Of a stretch of DNA of 64,000 bases, positions 54,865-62,336 are shown one piece after another. The position numbers and the translations under genes were made by a program. The DNA comes from Acidimicrobiaceae bacterium (GTDB lineage Bacteria > Actinomycetota > Acidimicrobiia > Acidimicrobiales > RAAP-2). How positions within the stretch are numbered: position 1 is the stretch's first letter; every line of letters begins with the position of its first letter. The stretch spans positions 1 through 64,000 of the forward strand of contig DAHUYG010000009.1 of NCBI GenBank assembly GCA_027315315.1. The letters are read 5' to 3'. The notes below the pieces were generated by a model. That model was not told the origin of the DNA, did no database searches, and saw only the letters and a list, made by a program, of their open reading frames with translations.

Positions 54865-56109
54865 ATGGCTTCGCACCGATGGCTCGGCGTCCTCGCGCAC
54901 CGTGACTTCCGCCTCTATTTCATCGGCCGGGCCACGTCGTTCATCGGGACCGGCATGCTGCCGGTGGCGCTCTCCTTCGCCGTCTTGGGTCGTGGCGGCT
55001 CGACCTCCGAGGTCGGCTGGGTGCTTTCGGCCGACGTGTTTCCGCTCGGGATCTTCCTCCTCGTCGCCGGCGTCATCGCAGACCGCATCAACCGGCGGGC
55101 GGTCATGCTCGGATCCGACCTGCTGCGCTGCGTGGCCCAGGCGGGTCTGGCCTGCTGGCTCCTCCTCGGGCGGCCACCGCTGTGGGGTTTCATGGTCCTC
55201 GAGTTCACCGTCGGCATCGGCACCGCGTTCTTCACCCCCGCCATGACCGGTCTCATCCCGCAGGTGACCACCCCCGAGACGCTCCACCAGGCCAACGCGC
55301 TGAACGGGGCGGCCCAATCGGCAGGGACGCTGATCGGGCCAGCGATCGCCGGCGTGCTCGTGGCCACGGTTGGCAGCGGTTGGGCGGTCGCCTCCGACGC
55401 CATCTCCTACGCGGTGGGCGCCCTGTGCCTGGCGAGGCTGCGCGTCGGTTGGTCGGGGGCCGAGGGGGAGGAATCGGGCTCCCTCGTCCACCAGTTGCGA
55501 GCAGGCTGGCAGGCCTTCGCATCGAGGACGTGGCTCTGGAGCGTGGTCGCCCAGTTCGGCACGCTTGGTCTGCTCTCGTTCCCGCCGTTCTTCGTCCTCG
55601 GGGCGGTGGTGGCCAAACAGTCCCTCGGGGGAGCGGTGGGCTGGGGCACCGTGCTTGCCTGCCAGGGCGCCGGGGCGACGCTCGGGGCCGGGCTGATGCT
55701 GCGCTTCCAGCCGCGTCGCCCGATGGTGGCCGGCGAGCTGGCAATGCTGGGCTGGGTGTTGATCCTGGTCACGCTGGCGCTGCGCACGTCGCTCCCGGCC
55801 ATGTCGGTGGCCGGGTTCTTGAGCGGGATCGGGTTCGGCGTGTTCGGGCCGGTGTGGGACACCACCATGCAGCGACGGCTCCCGCCCGAGGTCCTCTCGC
55901 GGGCGAGCGCCTACGACTGGTTCGGGTCGATGGTGCTGCTCCCGATCGGGTTCGCCATCGAGGGCACCGTCGCGTCCTTGCTCGGCGTGGCCGGCGCCCT
56001 GTGGCTCGGCGCCTCGTGGCTCGCACTCACGATCGCCGCCGTGCTCGCCATCCCGAGCGTGCGTCGGATGTCGAACCTGACAGCCGAACCGGTCGCGGCC
56101 CGGCTCTGA
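54865..56109 (+). CDS. MFS transporter
   Basis: A 414-residue membrane carrier with about 12 helices. The fold begins LAHRDFRLYFIGRATSFIGTG, as in the enterobactin exporter/EntS-like group of drug-efflux MFS proteins, and VIADRINRRAVML is the loop 2-3 motif. The substrate is unknown. It is convergent with a MarR gene, a frequent partner of exporters. Confidence 0.88.
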   Translation: MASHRWLGVLAHRDFRLYFIGRATSFIGTGMLPVALSFAVLGRGGSTSEVGWVLSADVFPLGIFLLVAGVIADRINRRAVMLGSDLLRCVAQAGLACWLLLGRPPLWGFMVLEFTVGIGTAFFTPAMTGLIPQVTTPETLHQANALNGAAQSAGTLIGPAIAGVLVATVGSGWAVASDAISYAVGALCLARLRVGWSGAEGEESGSLVHQLRAGWQAFASRTWLWSVVAQFGTLGLLSFPPFFVLGAVVAKQSLGGAVGWGTVLACQGAGATLGAGLMLRFQPRRPMVAGELAMLGWVLILVTLALRTSLPAMSVAGFLSGIGFGVFGPVWDTTMQRRLPPEVLSRASAYDWFGSMVLLPIGFAIEGTVASLLGVAGALWLGASWLALTIAAVLAIPSVRRMSNLTAEPVAARL

Positions 56110-56219
56110 GTCGCCCGCAAGTTGGGCGGTCGGCCGACGTTTCCCAGGTGGGACCAGCAGAGATGAGTGCGGCGAGCGTGCAAGCCAACCGGCCGAAGGT
56201 GCGGCCGCCCGGGCGCTGC

Positions 56220-56659
56220 TCAAGCGTCCTCGGACGACGCGCCCTTGGGCTCGTCGAGGCCGTCCCACAACCGATGCCGAGGATGGCCGAGGCGCTGCAG
56301 CTCCTCCACGTGCAGCGCCGAGAGGCGTTCGAGCGCGGCACCACCCTCGCGGCTGAGCGCAAGTCGCACCACCCTGCCGTCGGCGCGGTCCGGGCAGCGC
56401 GTCAGCAGCCCGGCCGCGACGGCGCGCTGCACGAGCTCGACCGCGCTGTGATGGCGCAGCATGAGCGTTTCGGCCACATCACCGATCGTCGGCCGGGATC
56501 GCTCCCGACCCCTCGCACGACCAACAGGAGCTGGTGCTGCGCGGGGGTCAGACCGGCAAGGCGGGCCTGCTCCTGGCTCCAGTGGAGGAACCGTCGCAAG
56601 CCGTTGCGCAGGTCCAAGAGGCGACGGTAGTCCTCGTCGGCCAGACGATGGCCGACCAT
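56220..56659 (-). pseudogene. MarR family regulator, frameshifted
   Basis: The gene opens MVGHRLADEDYRRLLDLRNG and reads through AGLTPAQHQLLLVVRG. The recognition helix and wing then continue in another frame (TIGDVAETLMLRHHSAVELV, then RCPDRADGRVVRLALSREGG). Bridging the two gives a normal MarR length of about 145 residues. The shift lies between about 56490 and 56520. It could be a sequencing error or a real loss; the neighbouring MFS exporter would then be uncontrolled. Confidence 0.75.
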
Positions 56660-56728
56660 AGGGAGTGGTCACCATATCGCCCGCCGAGGATCCCCGCTCA
56701 GAACCGCTACAGCGGTTGCGAAGGGCGA

Positions 56729-56929
56729 TCAGTGCTGGGGCGGATCGCTGGCCGGGAACGACTCGTACCCCCACTCGTCGACCTCGTCGACCGGCTGGGG
56801 CGCCGGCTCCTTCGTCGCATCCCGACCTCGCTCCGGGGGGCCCCGTTCGTCGTCGGGCAGCGTCACCTCGGTCGGGGTGGGTCGCAGTCGTCGCAGCGCC
56901 AAGAGGACGCTGCGCCCCAATCGGGCCAT
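56729..56929 (-). CDS. Small conserved protein ending in an ESFPASDPP motif
   Basis: A 66-residue protein whose C-terminus WGYESFPASDPPQH matches a tail found in small actinobacterial proteins of unknown role. The N-terminus is basic (MARLGRSVLLALRRLRP). A stress-sigma-type promoter, GTTT-N17-GGGTAG, ends 9 bases before the ATG, the same geometry as before the small protein at 61464. Stress-induced expression is inferred. Confidence 0.6.
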   Translation of the reverse strand: MARLGRSVLLALRRLRPTPTEVTLPDDERGPPERGRDATKEPAPQPVDEVDEWGYESFPASDPPQH

Positions 56930-56938
56930 GTGGGACCC

Positions 56939-56965
56939 CTACCCGGGGGGGACGATGGCCGAAAC
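56939..56965 (-). promoter_or_regulatory. SigB/SigF-type promoter
   Basis: Minus strand: GTTT (56962-56965), 17-base spacer, GGGTAG (56939-56944). Confidence 0.5.
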
Positions 56966-57107
56966 AAGGGGGGCTCGCCACTCGCCGGAGCGGCCCGCCG
57001 GGAGAAGCGCCATGCTTGTCGGGTGACCGGCTCGGTCGAGCCAGGCTCGCCCGGCCCCCCGAGATGACGGGGTCCGAGTCGAGGCGTAGGCGGCTCGACG
57101 TCGAGCG

Positions 57108-57355
57108 CCTGGCGGCAGTGCAGCCTCCTCGAACTGGTGGCCGACCGGCTCTCCGCCGCGGTGGAACGCGTTGAGCTCTTCGAGACGGAGCGAGCGGCTC
57201 GGCTCGAGGCTGAAGGTCTCGCGGCAAGGCAGTTTCGAACCCAGGCCGTGACGGCACGCCTGGCAGCGGCGCACACCGTCGAGGAGGTGGCGCGGGCACT
57301 CGCGGAGTCGCTCGTCGAGGGAGTTTCCGGGCGCCGGATCCGCATAGCGCTGTGA
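57108..57355 (+). pseudogene. Fragment of a GAF/PAS sensor protein
   Basis: The plus strand encodes LLELVADRLSAAVERVELF, then ETERAARLEAEGLAARQFR and VTARLAAAHTVEEVARALAE, the end of one GAF domain, the linker helix and the start of the next, as found in RsbU-like multi-domain sensors. It has no proper start and stops within the second domain. GTG 57137 could initiate a 72-residue piece, but a gene remnant is more likely. Confidence 0.5.
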
Positions 57356-57427
57356 GGTCGATCTTGCTCCGGCCCGAATCGGCCGCAGCACACGCCAGCT
57401 CCGCCATGCTCCGCTCGCTGCCCTTGG

Positions 57428-57670
57428 CGGGTGGAACGTGATGGGCACCGCTGCGATGCTGGCGTCTGGGAACGCCGCGGCGAGCAGGGGGAGACGGTGC
57501 GCCTCATCGTCGGGATCCCTGATGAACAGCGCCTCGTTTCGGCGCGCCATCTGGGCGACGGGATGGTCGCCGTCGATGGGCATGTTCCCGAGCGCGATGG
57601 CATCGCCGGCGCTCGTCGCGACGCTGATCGGGGTCAGTTCTCCGTGCCCCAGTGTCCACACCGACGCCCA
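57428..57670 (-). pseudogene. GAF-domain fragment in opposite orientation
   Basis: The minus strand encodes a GAF core: VWTLGHGELTPISV, ALGNMPIDGDHPVAQMARRN, EALFIRDPDDE, PLLAAAFPDASIAAVPI. It would fit directly after the plus-strand fragment at 57108-57355 if inverted, suggesting one sensor gene broken by an inversion. No intact start or continuation is seen. Confidence 0.5.
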
Positions 57671-57744
57671 TGCGACGCGGTCGTGGCCACCCTTCCCGCC
57701 CGGCGCGACGACGATGTGGCGTTGCTCGCCCTGAAGCTCGACGC

Positions 57745-58266
57745 CTAGGAGGAAGCCCCCTTGGCCGACGACGACCACCGGGCGCGGCCTCTCTCGATCT
57801 CCTCCAGCGCCGCCGCCCGGGGGGCGAATCCTCCGGTCTCGGTCCAACGCCTCTCCTCGAGGTCCTTGTAGACGTCGAAGAAATGCTCGATCTCGGCCAA
57901 GGTACGCCGGGAGAGATCCTCCAGCTCCCTCAAATCCTCTCGTTCCGATTGATCCGCAAGCACACAGATCACCTTGGGGTCTGGGCCGTGCTCATCACGC
58001 AGGAGCAACATGCCGAGTGGGCGCACCCGCAGCATGCTGCCCGGAACCGCCGGCTCGTCGATAAGGACCAACACGTCGACGGGGTCGCCGTCCTCGGCAA
58101 GCGTGTGGGGCACGAATCCATAGTCGGCCGGATAGACCATGTTCGTCGGCAGCTGACGGTCGAGGCGCAGGACGCGCATGTCCTCGTCGTACTCGTACTT
58201 GTTGCGCGTCCCCGCCGGAATCTCGATGATCACGTCGAGCTCGTCTTCTTCACCCACACCAATCAC
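57745..58266 (-). CDS. ppa: Inorganic pyrophosphatase
   Basis: A 173-residue family I soluble pyrophosphatase. The active-site stretch ADYGFVPHTLAEDGDPVDVLVL carries the metal-binding aspartates. It hydrolyses PPi in the cytosol, pulling biosynthetic reactions forward. The GTG at 58266 is used; a second GTG three codons on is possible. A 13-bp hairpin lies 20 bases upstream. Confidence 0.95.
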   Translation of the reverse strand: MIGVGEEDELDVIIEIPAGTRNKYEYDEDMRVLRLDRQLPTNMVYPADYGFVPHTLAEDGDPVDVLVLIDEPAVPGSMLRVRPLGMLLLRDEHGPDPKVICVLADQSEREDLRELEDLSRRTLAEIEHFFDVYKDLEERRWTETGGFAPRAAALEEIERGRARWSSSAKGASS

Positions 58267-58285
58267 CTTCGGACGCTCCGGCGCG

Positions 58286-58315
58286 ACGGGACCCCCTCAC
58301 AAGAGGGGGTCCCGT
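58286..58315 (-). terminator. Strong hairpin between the membrane-protein gene and ppa
   Basis: Arms ACGGGACCCCCTC (58286-58298) and its complement (58303-58315) pair perfectly over 13 bases with a 4-base loop. There is no T-run, so it may be a U-less terminator for the upstream gene, or a leader structure of ppa. Confidence 0.55.
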
Positions 58316-58369
58316 GCCCATGAAGCGCTCATACCCAGCGGGCTGGAGCGGCCAAACGTCCGGGGTTGC

Positions 58370-58972
58370 CTATTCGACGGGGGCCGCGGTCGTCGCTGGC
58401 TCGGTGACCATTTCGCGGGACATCACCGTGCCCGCGCTCCTCTGGTGCCGCGACGCCCAGCCCATGAAGAACGCTCCGCACCCTGCGGCGATTACACCGG
58501 GGCCGAGTGCATACCCGCCGACATTGGCGAGCGTGCGCAGCGGTGAGGCGAACACGAAGTAGCTCCGCGCGTTGTCGACGACGGGCCACGCCCAGGGGGC
58601 AATCGCGAACCAGGCGCCGCAGGCGACGATCAACAGGCCGGCCCCAGCGAGGCTCATCCGACCGCGCCCGACGACCAGCCCGCGTGAGCCGGCGAGGACC
58701 ATCATGCCGACGAACACGCCAATGGCCCCGGGGATCAGAGCCACGACGGCGTGCGTCAGACTCCAGTGCCACGAAGCGGTGCCGTCGGCGTTGTAGCCGA
58801 AGGTCGGACCGACGAACGGGATGATCCCGCCCCACGCCGAGATCCCGATGAGCAGTAGGCTCACCGTCCCGAGGCCGAAATGGCCCACGTTGGTCATGCG
58901 AGCCGTCGACTCGACTCGGTGGCGCCTGAGCGACCACCTTCGACCGTGGCTTGGTGCAGTGGTTACGACCAT
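58370..58972 (-). CDS. Integral membrane protein, function unknown
   Basis: A 200-residue protein with about four membrane helices (GTVSLLLIGISAWGGIIPFVG, HAVVALIPGAIGVFVGMMVLAG, SLAGAGLLIVACGAWFAIAPWAW, GGYALGPGVIAAGCGAFFMG broken here for reading). The ATG at 58972 has GGGGAGG at good spacing. A stress-type promoter GTGT-N16-GGGTAT lies about 70 bases upstream, so it is likely part of the stress regulon. No family recognised. Confidence 0.75.
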   Translation of the reverse strand: MVVTTAPSHGRRWSLRRHRVESTARMTNVGHFGLGTVSLLLIGISAWGGIIPFVGPTFGYNADGTASWHWSLTHAVVALIPGAIGVFVGMMVLAGSRGLVVGRGRMSLAGAGLLIVACGAWFAIAPWAWPVVDNARSYFVFASPLRTLANVGGYALGPGVIAAGCGAFFMGWASRHQRSAGTVMSREMVTEPATTAAPVE

Positions 58973-59041
58973 CTGGGTGACACCTCCCCGAAAACTTCCT
59001 TGGTCGGCGTGGAGGACCTCTCGCCCGCCGTCGCCCAGCAG

Positions 59042-59067
59042 ATACCCCTTTTCGGGCTTGCGGACAC
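59042..59067 (-). promoter_or_regulatory. SigB/SigF-type promoter of the membrane-protein gene
   Basis: Minus strand: GTGT (59064-59067), 16-base spacer, GGGTAT (59042-59047), the exact -10 of stress sigma factors. Confidence 0.6.
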
Positions 59068-59094
59068 CCCGAGGGACAAAAATCGCAATCAAGT

Positions 59095-59120
59095 GTTTCG
59101 ATCGACCCAGGTGAGGGAAC
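59095..59120 (+). promoter_or_regulatory. SigB/SigF-type promoter of the small hydrophobic gene
   Basis: GTTT (59095-59098), 16-base spacer, GGGAAC (59115-59120). One base in the -10 differs from GGGTA(C/T). It diverges from the promoter at 59042-59067. Confidence 0.45.
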
Positions 59121-59156
59121 CCATCTGGCCGGGAGTTCACTCGGGAGGCCTGAAAC

Positions 59157-59321
59157 ATGCTTATCGTCCTAGCGTTGCTGTTGGTGTTCTTGTTCTTCGG
59201 TCTCGGATTCGCCGTCCACCTGTTGTGGATCGCGGCTGTCGTGCTCTTCGTGTTCTGGATCGTCGGCTTCGCCCTCGGTCGCGGGGCCAACGCTGGCTCT
59301 CACCGCTTCTATCGCTGGTAG
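59157..59321 (+). CDS. Small hydrophobic membrane protein, 54 residues
   Basis: The ATG at 59157 follows CGGGAGG. Two hydrophobic stretches (LIVLALLLVFLFFGLGF and LLWIAAVVLFVFWIVGFAL) are followed by a short polar tail GRGANAGSHRFYRW. Such one- or two-helix proteins are common in actinobacterial stress loci; their role is unknown. The next gene begins 3 bases after its stop. Confidence 0.75.
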   Translation: MLIVLALLLVFLFFGLGFAVHLLWIAAVVLFVFWIVGFALGRGANAGSHRFYRW

Positions 59322-59324
59322 GGC

Positions 59325-59807
59325 GTGGCCACGGGCGCAGTCGGTGGTGGTCCGCCCCGCAGGCTCAATGGGCCATCTGCTACACCCGCGACGTCGTCGC
59401 CCACCTCGGGCGGACCTGTCGAGGCCCCGATCGGAGACGTAGGGACTACGACATGGAAGATGAACGGCGGCATTCGCGACATTCGTCGTGCGCGCGAACT
59501 CGCGGATCGCTGCGTGGGAGACCAACCCGAAGCGACCCGCGACGCCGCGGTATTGCTCGTCGACGAGTGCGTGGCCAACGCGGTCCGATACGGGAGGGGA
59601 CGCTTCGAGTTGACCGTTCGTCGGAGCGCCGGAAGACTACGAGTCGAAGTGGTCGATAACAGCGCTGCTCCACCGGTTCGCGTTGTGACCCATCCCGACA
59701 GCGAGAGCGGGCGGGGGCTCGCCATCGTCGAGATGCTTTCCAGCCAATGGGGCTCCGACCCCATCGAGGGGGGCAAAGTGGTGTGGTTCGAGCTCGGCCT
59801 GGCCTGA
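59325..59807 (+). CDS. RsbW-like anti-sigma factor / ATP-binding kinase
   Basis: A 160-residue protein with a GHKL ATPase domain: N-box LLVDECVANAVRYGRG, G1-like VVDNSA, G2 SGRGLAIVEMLSSQWG. RsbW-type proteins bind the stress sigma factor and phosphorylate an RsbV-type antagonist. The first 45 residues are low-complexity, and ATG 59460 is a possible real start. It belongs to the unit with the small hydrophobic protein upstream and the STAS gene downstream. Confidence 0.8.
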   Translation: MATGAVGGGPPRRLNGPSATPATSSPTSGGPVEAPIGDVGTTTWKMNGGIRDIRRARELADRCVGDQPEATRDAAVLLVDECVANAVRYGRGRFELTVRRSAGRLRVEVVDNSAAPPVRVVTHPDSESGRGLAIVEMLSSQWGSDPIEGGKVVWFELGLA

Positions 59808-59840
59808 GCATGAGGTTCGGACCCGTCTGCCACTGCGCCG

Positions 59841-59856
59841 TGTGACGGGTGTCACA
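59841..59856. promoter_or_regulatory. CRP-family palindrome before the STAS gene
   Basis: TGTGACGGGTGTCACA is a perfect TGTGA-N6-TCACA site. A TACGGT box follows at 59887-59892 without a -35, so binding here, near -50, could activate transcription. Confidence 0.55.
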
Positions 59857-59913
59857 GTGTGTGCGAGAGTGTTCGCAAACTGGGCATACGGTGCAGGGTG
59901 AGGAAGGTCCGAG

Positions 59914-60243
59914 ATGATCAACGAGGAAGTCACGATCACCCGTGAGGAGCACAACGGCACCTCGGTAGTCGTTGTCCGGGGGGAGATCGACGTGGCATCC
60001 GCACCCGAGCTGCGCCGCCACCTCCACGAACTCTGCGACGGGAACGTCCCCTCGCTCGCAGTCGATCTCCGTTCGGTCACCTTTCTCGACTCCTCGGCTC
60101 TCGGCGTGCTCGTCGGTGCGTTGCGCCGCTGCCGGGAGAGCGACACCCAGTTCCGGCTCGTCATCGACTCGTCGCGATTGCTCAAGATCTTCGAGATCAC
60201 CGGCCTCACATCGGTCTTCGAGATCACCGAAAGCCTCCCTTGA
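59914..60243 (+). CDS. STAS-domain anti-anti-sigma factor (RsbV-like)
   Basis: A 109-residue STAS protein with the phosphorylation loop FLDSSALGVL, the likely site being Ser60. Unphosphorylated it would bind RsbW-type kinases and free the sigma factor. GAGGAAGG lies before the ATG. The stop overlaps the next gene's TTG. Confidence 0.9.
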   Translation: MINEEVTITREEHNGTSVVVVRGEIDVASAPELRRHLHELCDGNVPSLAVDLRSVTFLDSSALGVLVGALRRCRESDTQFRLVIDSSRLLKIFEITGLTSVFEITESLP

Positions 60244-60683
60244 CCTCGCCGAGCCAGATGCATGCGGAACGTCGGGAGCCCGAAGACGCTGAACTGGTCG
60301 AGCTGTCGATACCGGCGCTGCCAGAGATGCTTTCCCTCCCACGGCTGACCGCTGCGGCAGTGGCGGCCCGTGCCGGCTTCGACGTGGAGGAGGTCGAGGA
60401 CATCCGGCTCGCAATCGAGGAATTGTGCCTCGCCGCGTTCGGAGGGCAAGGCGGAGGGAGGCTACACCTGCGCTTCGCGCTGCTCCCGAGAGCCGTGCAT
60501 ATCGATTGCACCTTCGATCCTGATGAACACGGCACGGGTCCGGACAACACGCGCAGCGAGATCGCAGCGAGTTTGAGCGAACAGCTTCTCGAGGCGCTGG
60601 TCGACGAGCACGGTGTCGAGGTCGAAGACGGTATTCGTCGGACCTGGTTCCGAAAGTCGCACGCGAGCGCGTCGACGGGATGA
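60240..60683 (+). CDS. Second RsbW-like ATPase-fold protein
   Basis: A 147-residue GHKL-type protein with EEVEDIRLAIEELCLAAFGG as a divergent N-box in which the conserved Asn is not kept; nucleotide boxes further on are poorly conserved. It sits between the RsbV-like and sigma genes, the usual place of the anti-sigma factor. It may bind the sigma without kinase activity (inference). Start TTG 60240 overlaps the STAS stop; ATG 60258 is an alternative. The stop overlaps the sigma ATG. Confidence 0.75.
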   Translation: MTSPSQMHAERREPEDAELVELSIPALPEMLSLPRLTAAAVAARAGFDVEEVEDIRLAIEELCLAAFGGQGGGRLHLRFALLPRAVHIDCTFDPDEHGTGPDNTRSEIAASLSEQLLEALVDEHGVEVEDGIRRTWFRKSHASASTG

Positions 60684-61426
60684 GCGAGGCGACCCGCGAG
60701 CCTCGCTTCGATCGGGAGAAATTCGTCCAATACGCGGCTACACGCGACCCGGTCCTGCGTGATGAGCTGATCACCGCCCATCTCGGTCTGGCCCAGCACC
60801 TGGCACGCCGCTTCGCCAACCGGGGCGAACCCCTCGACGACCTGGTCCAGGTGGCGTCGATCGGCATCGTGAAGTCAGTCGATCGCTTCGACCCCGGCCG
60901 GGGGGTGGAGTTCTCAACCTTCGCAGCCCGCACCATCCTCGGGGAGCTCAAGCGACACTTCCGCGACAAGGGCTGGGCGGTCCGAGCCCCCCGTCGGATC
61001 CAAGAGCTGTATCTCGAGATCGGGCAGGCGACGGGCGAGCTGGCCCAGAAGCTCGGTCGGCCACCCACCATGGACGAACTGGCCGAGGCCACCGGTGCCA
61101 CGGTGGAAGCCGTCATCGAAGCGACGGAGGCAGGCTCGGGATACCGGACAGCGTCCCTCGATGCGCCGAGCCGAGACGAGCGGTCGGGGTCCGACACTCT
61201 CGGTGTGGAGGACCGCTCGTTCGAAGACGTCGACAACCGAGCGCTGCTCACGCCGGCCTTCGCCTCGCTGCCCGAGCGCGAGCAGGTCATCTTGCAACTC
61301 CGTTTCGTCTCGGGTCTGACCCAGTCGGAGATCGCCGCCCGGATCGGCGTCAGTCAGATGCACGTCAGCCGACTTCTCACCGCGAGCCTCCGCAAGCTCC
61401 GAGACGAGATCGAGCAGAACTCGTAG
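60680..61426 (+). CDS. Sigma-70 family stress sigma factor (SigB/SigF/SigG-like)
   Basis: A 248-residue group 3 sigma factor. Region 2 has DLVQVASIGIVKSVDRFDP and FSTFAARTILGELKRHFRD, region 3 GRPPTMDELAEATGA, region 4 LPEREQVILQLRFVSGLTQS with QMHVSRLL. The ATG overlaps the preceding stop (ATGA). It is the output of the RsbV/RsbW switch encoded just upstream, and promoters fitting its expected specificity lie around it. Confidence 0.93.
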   Translation: MSEATREPRFDREKFVQYAATRDPVLRDELITAHLGLAQHLARRFANRGEPLDDLVQVASIGIVKSVDRFDPGRGVEFSTFAARTILGELKRHFRDKGWAVRAPRRIQELYLEIGQATGELAQKLGRPPTMDELAEATGATVEAVIEATEAGSGYRTASLDAPSRDERSGSDTLGVEDRSFEDVDNRALLTPAFASLPEREQVILQLRFVSGLTQSEIAARIGVSQMHVSRLLTASLRKLRDEIEQNS

Positions 61427-61428
61427 CG

Positions 61429-61454
61429 GTTTCATGGCCCTCGACCTGGGGTAG
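61429..61454 (+). promoter_or_regulatory. SigB/SigF-type promoter downstream of the sigma gene
   Basis: GTTT (61429-61432), 16-base spacer, GGGTAG (61449-61454), 9 bases before the ATG at 61464. Confidence 0.55.
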
Positions 61455-61463
61455 GGCCACCCC

Positions 61464-61688
61464 ATGGCGCCACAGGACACATCTCCAGACCGGGCAACCC
61501 GCGACGCGGAAAGGCTCCAAACCAAGAGCGAGCATGCGGCGGACCGCCCGGCGACCGAGGAGGAGCAGGCCGCCGCCGACACCGCTCTCGACCCGCAGAC
61601 CGAGGCCGAGCGGGCCTCGGTCGCCGAGCATGAGCGAGATATGGCTGAGCGCGGAACGCACCAGAAGGGCGAGGGTCGGATCGAGTAG
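61464..61688 (+). CDS. Small charged conserved hypothetical protein
   Basis: A 74-residue acidic, probably disordered protein ending VAEHERDMAERGTHQKGEGR, a C-terminal pattern I associate with small conserved actinobacterial proteins. Function unknown. It follows the sigma factor gene with its own stress-type promoter. Confidence 0.7.
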   Translation: MAPQDTSPDRATRDAERLQTKSEHAADRPATEEEQAAADTALDPQTEAERASVAEHERDMAERGTHQKGEGRIE

Positions 61689-61716
61689 CCGACCCTCGCG
61701 ATCGTTGGAGGATGAC

Positions 61717-62040
61717 ATGCCACAGTCTTGGAGTCCGAAACGGGAGCGCCAGTATCGGCACATCAAGTCGGGATTGGTCGAGCACGGCCGCTCCGAGTCG
61801 TTAGCCGACGAGATCGCCGCCCGCACAGTCAACAAGGAGCGAGCTCGATCCGGGGAGTCGCAGCAGCGTTCCAAAGGTTCGACGCGCGACATCTCCTCGG
61901 GTCGCCGAGGTGGTCTGTGGTCCCACAAGGGCCCGGGTGGCCGGACCAAGGACCAGCTCTATGCCGAGGCGAAGCGGCGAGGGATCGAGGGCCGGTCCAA
62001 GATGTCCAAGGCGCAACTGGAACAGGCTCTTAATCGCTGA
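61717..62040 (+). CDS. Rho-N/HeH-domain small protein (plasmid-stabilisation-like annotation)
   Basis: A 107-residue basic protein. The N-terminal half SPKRERQYRHIKSGLVEHG, then ADEIAARTVNKERAR, and the C-terminal TKDQLYAEAKRRGIEGRSKM form a DNA/RNA-binding SAP/Rho-N-type helix pair. Databases often call this family a plasmid stabilisation protein, on little evidence. TTGGAGGATGAC precedes the ATG. Confidence 0.8.
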   Translation: MPQSWSPKRERQYRHIKSGLVEHGRSESLADEIAARTVNKERARSGESQQRSKGSTRDISSGRRGGLWSHKGPGGRTKDQLYAEAKRRGIEGRSKMSKAQLEQALNR

Positions 62041-62336
62041 GCGCTGCGGCAAGTTCGAACGGTGGTCACCCTGGTCCACGGCACCACCACTTGAGCGCCC
62101 GACCGGCGGCGGCGGCGATGACCTGCTCAACTGCCGACTGGGCGCTCGTGGCTTGACGTCACGTCGACCTTGGCCCGGGCCCTCGGTACGAGAAGGCTTC
62201 CGGGTTCACCGGCTCGAGTTGCTCGCCCTTGGCAGGTTGTCGAAAGCGTTGACAAGGCCCGGTTTGAGCCGGGCGCCGGAGCACCACTACGCCCGGCGAC
62301 GCGACGCCGTCGGGTTCCGTGGTACGGCTAGGCGCC
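62041..62336. other. Intergenic region, no clear gene
   Basis: About 300 bases. A minus-strand stretch near 62160-62240 (EPVNPEAFSYRGPGPRS) has protein-like sequence, faintly like the tail of HD-domain phosphohydrolases, but no intact frame. An inverted repeat CCCGG-TTTGAG-CCGGG lies at 62259-62274. Confidence 0.3.

Noticed and set aside
62160..62240. Minus-strand EPVNPEAFSYRGPGPRS resembling an HD-phosphohydrolase tail
   Set aside because: No continuation in the same frame and no start codon, so not reported as a gene.
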